Shown here: positions 62,708 through 64,000 of the stretch, piece by piece
Layout: each line of letters starts with the position of its first letter
How positions within the stretch are numbered: position 1 is the stretch's first letter
Assembly: GCA_047518005.1 (NCBI GenBank)
Contig: JAKZRT010000010.1
Coordinates: 1-64,000 of the forward strand
DNA from: JAKZRT01 sp047518005
GTDB taxonomy: Bacteria > Pseudomonadota > Alphaproteobacteria > Rhodobacterales > Rhodobacteraceae
DNA length: 64,000 nucleotides
Direction of reading: 5' to 3'
Position numbers and translations under genes: made by a program
Notes under the pieces: generated by a model
Seen by the model: only the letters and a program-made list of their open reading frames with translations
What the model was told of the DNA's origin: nothing
Databases searched by the model: none

Positions 62708-63703
62708 ATGAGAAAATTAATCCAAACCACTGCAATGGCAGCTCTGAGTCTGTTCATGGTAGTCCCCCAAGCACCAGCCCAGATCGCCGACGACGAAATG
62801 TTCGCACCCCTGCCAGCCGCTGCCAATGGACCCGCAATTGACCAGAGCGTCGGCTATCTTGTCCAGGAACTGGGCCGCGGTCTTTATATGGTCAGCGATG
62901 GCATCTATCAGATGATGTTTCTGACCACAGGCGAAGGCGTAATCGCGGTCGATGCTCCGCCCAATATGGGTCAGAAAATCCTTCCAGCGATTGCAAGCGT
63001 AACCGACGAGCCGGTGACCCACGTTATTTATAGCCACACCCACCAAGACCATATCGGGGCTGCGACGATCTATCCCGAAGACGCGGTCATTATCGCGCAC
63101 GAAGACGCCACCGCGCATCTGGTGGCCAAGGGCGACCCGGCGCGACCAGTTCCGACGCAAAGTTTCTCGGACGCCATGACGCTCACGGTAGGATCGCAAA
63201 CATTGCAACTGGACTATCGCGGGGTGAACCACCTTGAAGGCAATATCTACATCTATGCACCCGAACAAAAGGTTCTGATGCTTGTCGACGTCGTCTTTCC
63301 GGGTTGGACACCGTTTCCCGACCTTGCCATTGCGGCATCGGTCGATGGATTTTTGGAAGCCCATGACATCATACTGAGTTACGACTTTGACCACTTTATC
63401 GGCGGTCACCTGACCCGACACGGCAACCGCGCCGATGTGGAAACCCAAAAGGCTTACTTTGACGACATAATTTCGGCCGCGACCAAAGCCAACGCGGCAG
63501 CGGACATGGGCGCGGCATTTGGCGCGGCGGCGGCGCGCGGAGGCATGGGCAACCCCTGGGCTTTCATCAAAATCGTGCTGGATAACGTGGCGGGCCAATG
63601 CGCCGCCGAAGTCGAGGAAAAATGGGGCGATCGCCTGGGTGGCGTCGACATTTTCACCTTCGACCACTGCTGGATAATCGCAGAACATCTGAACGTAGAC
63701 TAA
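62708..63703 (+). CDS. Secreted metallo-beta-lactamase-fold hydrolase
   Basis: 331 residues. Sec signal (KLIQTTAMAALSLFMVVPQAPA), then the MBL fold with the metal motif SHTHQDHIGAATIY (HxHxDH), NHLEGNIYIYAP (second-half His) and DVVFPGWTPF. The C-terminal 100 residues are helical and include a Gly/Ala-rich part (AAFGAAAARGGMG). Sec export places it in the periplasm. Ligand and substrate are unknown; glyoxalase or lactamase activity would be guesswork. AAAGGAG precedes the ATG. It is under the TetR operator. Confidence 0.88.
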   Translation: MRKLIQTTAMAALSLFMVVPQAPAQIADDEMFAPLPAAANGPAIDQSVGYLVQELGRGLYMVSDGIYQMMFLTTGEGVIAVDAPPNMGQKILPAIASVTDEPVTHVIYSHTHQDHIGAATIYPEDAVIIAHEDATAHLVAKGDPARPVPTQSFSDAMTLTVGSQTLQLDYRGVNHLEGNIYIYAPEQKVLMLVDVVFPGWTPFPDLAIAASVDGFLEAHDIILSYDFDHFIGGHLTRHGNRADVETQKAYFDDIISAATKANAAADMGAAFGAAAARGGMGNPWAFIKIVLDNVAGQCAAEVEEKWGDRLGGVDIFTFDHCWIIAEHLNVD

Positions 63704-63714
63704 TGGAGAAATTA

Positions 63715-64000
63715 ATGCCGAGCGATACAACAACAAGCAAACCCGCCGCAGCCGCCAAAATACCCACCGGTCTTTGGGTCGCAATCGGCATAACGGCGCT
63801 GATGGTTTACCGGTTGATGGCGGTGACCTTCCTGCCTGAGGTCGGAAACACCATTCCCGAAATGTGGGGAGTAGCGTTCAGAGGCGACACTTTCATCGGT
63901 GCCACGGCTCTGATAATTGCTTACTTATTGTGGAAGTCGCGTGGACTGGCAGTCTGGACAATCGCCATCGTCTGGCACTGGATCGGGATCAAGGATTTTG
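63715..64000 (+). CDS. Membrane protein, start only (partial)
   Basis: The frame from ATG 63715 stays open to the end of the window (95 codons). GGAGA lies upstream, and an in-frame ATG at 63703 overlaps the previous stop (TAATG). The peptide has three hydrophobic stretches (GLWVAIGITALMVYRLMAVTF, GATALIIAYLLW, LAVWTIAIVWHWIGI in parts). No family is recognised. The gap to the metallo-hydrolase is 11 bases, so the two share a transcript. Confidence 0.7.
   Translation, partial: MPSDTTTSKPAAAAKIPTGLWVAIGITALMVYRLMAVTFLPEVGNTIPEMWGVAFRGDTFIGATALIIAYLLWKSRGLAVWTIAIVWHWIGIKDF

Overview
The window is a compact, GC-rich chromosomal segment of an alphaproteobacterium, almost certainly of the Rhodobacteraceae (Roseobacter type). 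The evidence is gene content and order: ispDF-pgpA-cinA, dusB-ntrB-ntrC-ntrY-ntrX-trkA-trkH-hfq-hflX, sciP (DUF1153) next to ctrA, a Shemin-type 5-aminolevulinate synthase, Hint-domain and RodZ-ispG neighbours, and LexA boxes of the GTTC-N7-GTTC form. No phage, IS element, CRISPR array or rRNA operon was seen. Most of the window is housekeeping DNA.

Layout. 1-2700: the end of an MmgE/PrpD-like gene, a tiny gene resembling the last helix and tail of an ammonium transporter, then cinA, pgpA and ispDF on the minus strand. 2855-14650: a plus-strand run for nitrogen sensing (ntrBC, ntrYX, led by dusB), potassium uptake (trkAH), hfq and hflX. 14927-17304: mnmA (minus), then sciP and ctrA (cell-cycle and motility control). 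17492-22064: ligA, recG and a 40-codon membrane peptide gene preceded by two LexA boxes. 22065-29515: an Fe-S scaffold-like gene, hisI, gluQ, a methyltransferase, trmFO, an outer-membrane protein and gyrA.

29694-36413: usg, dsbB, a YqaA-type membrane protein, tRNA-Leu, a divergent YcbK / L,D-transpeptidase pair for cell-wall work, then lpxD with a dedicated ACP and ketoacyl synthase. 36523-42177: a long minus-strand series (RimB-RimK split by an in-frame amber codon, SufT-like, MetE-like, IscA-like, TfoX-like, tpiA, P450). 42263-47457: tgt, a truncated secreted-protein gene, a Hint protein and lon with a heat-shock-like promoter. 47513-53542: aminopeptidase, two tRNA-Val genes around a lipoprotein and a phosphatase, a membrane spermidine-synthase-like protein and tRNA-Asp. 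53811-61871: a nitrate-sensing chemoreceptor, an M20 peptidase, hemA, a RodZ-like protein and ispG. 62067-64000: a TetR repressor, a secreted metallo-beta-lactamase-fold protein and the start of a membrane protein, with matching operators in front of both tetR and the metallo-hydrolase gene.

How the parts connect. NtrB/NtrC and NtrY/NtrX form two nitrogen/redox phosphorelays; both regulators lack the sigma-54 contact loop, as known for Rhodobacter NtrC. ispDF and ispG are two parts of the MEP isoprenoid route, and IspG is an Fe-S enzyme, which fits the several Fe-S assembly genes here. The observations most worth following are the LexA-controlled micro-gene after recG, the Amt-tail mini-gene, the rimB-rimK amber split, and the duplicated TetR operator at the right edge. 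All functional calls are from reading the sequence and remembered family motifs; no database search was run.
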